Part shown: piece by piece, positions 5,426 to 5,896 of the stretch
Numbering within the stretch: position 1 is the stretch's first letter
How the letters are laid out: the number at the start of each line of letters is the position of its first letter
From: Xanthobacteraceae bacterium
GTDB lineage: Bacteria > Pseudomonadota > Alphaproteobacteria > Rhizobiales > Xanthobacteraceae
DNA length: 5,896 nt
Direction of reading: 5' to 3'
Assembly (NCBI GenBank): GCA_030037185.1
Contig: JASHRR010000635.1
Span: 1-5,896 of the forward strand
Translations under genes and position numbers: made by a program
Notes under the pieces: generated by a model
Seen by the model: the letters and a program-made list of their open reading frames with translations, nothing else
Told to the model about the DNA's origin: nothing
Database searches by the model: none

Positions 5426-5578
5426 TTGGCGATGCTAAAAACTTCAATGACGGCCGATATTGTGCTGGAGCCGGGCGGTAACCTCACTGGCGGTGGCCTG
5501 CTTGAACGATCACGAGTGCGCCTTGCTCTCGGCCTACGTTGGCGTCGGCGATATTCGGTTCGTGCGGTCGAATCGCAA

Positions 5579-5671
5579 TCACGGCGTGCTTGTCATCACC
5601 CGGCTCGCGGTTAGGGCCGATAACGGTCTCAGGTATGGCCAGGTCACTTGCTCAAACACAGCGCTCATCAT
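5579..5671 (-). CDS. Tiny ORF with a strong ribosome binding site, perhaps a broken gene's start
   Basis: Two adjacent ATG codons (5671 and 5668) follow GGAGG (5678-5682) by six and nine bases, one of the best translation signals in the window. The 30-residue product begins 'MMSAVFEQVTWPYLRPLS' and ends at TGA 5579-5581. After 'FEQ' the neighbouring frame offers a longer protein-like stretch to 5484, so this may be the intact start of a gene of about 60 codons that has shifted frame. I recognise no family. A strong hairpin (5690-5710) lies just upstream. Confidence 0.25.
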   Translation of the reverse strand: MMSAVFEQVTWPYLRPLSALTASRVMTSTP

Positions 5672-5689
5672 GAGAAACCTCCACTGCCG

Positions 5690-5710
5690 TTGGGGTTGTC
5701 GAAACCCCAA
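5690..5710. repeat. Eight-base-pair hairpin upstream of the tiny ORF
   Basis: TTGGGGTT (5690-5697) and AACCCCAA (5703-5710) pair perfectly around a GTCGA loop. No T-run follows on either strand. On the minus strand it ends about eight bases before the GGAGG of the tiny ORF, so it could be a leader structure controlling translation, or the inverted end of an unseen element. Confidence 0.5.
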
Positions 5711-5896
5711 TCTTGTGGAAGCAGCTCGTTGGCGCTGTAAAGCAGCGCTTAGCCCGGTTTTCTCAAACGATAGAGTTTTTCCCGCTTGTTTCAGGCGAGG
5801 TGGGCCGGCTTTTGAGCCTACCGGGTGGGGCCGGCGATCGGCCCGGTGGGTGATTCCTGCAAAACGAGTCTCGACGTGTGGGCTATCGCGGAAGTG

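Larger units (their letters stand above)
5426..5896. other. Right-hand region with no firm gene
   Basis: About 470 bases. A plus-strand frame from about 5449 is open to the right edge but has no start context and no recognisable motif. On the minus strand a frame from 5645 to a TGA at 5484-5486 reads 'SDLAIPETVIGPNREPGDDKHAVIAIRPHEPN...', hydrophilic and protein-like but unidentified. It lies one frame away from the tiny ORF at 5579-5671. Hairpins occur at 5690-5710, 5732-5748 (GCGCTG / CAGCGC) and 5828-5844 (GGGCCG / CGGCCC). The region looks like gene debris or the edge of an unseen element. Confidence 0.4.

Noticed and set aside
5426..5896. Insertion sequence or transposase end
   Set aside because: Hairpins and gene debris hint at one, but no transposase motif, paired terminal repeats or target-site duplication are visible.

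Overview
The window looks like accessory or decaying chromosome from an alphaproteobacterium, most likely Hyphomicrobiales (the Bradyrhizobium, Rhodopseudomonas or Beijerinckiaceae side). The main pointers are two small Omp25/Omp31-type beta-barrel proteins with the 'NWTGFYVG' / 'NWSGLYLG' signature, a PduO-type cobalamin adenosyltransferase, a DUF1636 relative and a membrane-anchored cytochrome c'. The genus assignment is inference.

Layout. 1-750: a short open frame running in from the left edge, then non-coding DNA with a weak intrinsic terminator for the minus strand. 751-1497 (minus): intact outer-membrane beta-barrel protein. 1498-1872: intergenic, with a promoter-like pair, a dyad and a strong bulged hairpin. 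1873-2619 (minus): a second intact beta-barrel protein. 2691-2842 (minus): only the signal peptide and N-terminus of a third paralogue. 2843-3173: AT-richer intergenic DNA carrying a second copy of the dyad. 3174-3505 (minus): 5'-truncated, frame-disrupted DUF1636 gene. 3506-4054 (minus): ATP:cob(I)alamin adenosyltransferase with a TTG start. 4055-4401: divergent intergenic region. 4402-4946 (plus): cytochrome c' broken by one missing base; adding a G at 4775/4776 restores both the conserved Trp and the CxxCH haem site. 4947-5218: cluster of hairpins. 5219-5425 (minus): DUF6152-like remnant containing four tandem copies of an 11-mer. 5426-5896: no firm gene; one tiny ORF with a very good ribosome binding site.

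How it fits together. Three genes appear functional: two outer-membrane proteins and the adenosyltransferase, which makes adenosylcobalamin. The adenosyltransferase and the DUF1636 remnant lie in the same direction with no gap, as a former two-gene operon; I recall DUF1636 genes from cobalamin and metal loci. Around them are remnants of at least four other genes. I found no complete novel system. The most worthwhile leads are the one-base lesion in cytochrome c', the dyad shared by two omp upstream regions, the omp remnant fused into the leader of an intact paralogue, and the tandem 11-mer inside a dying gene.
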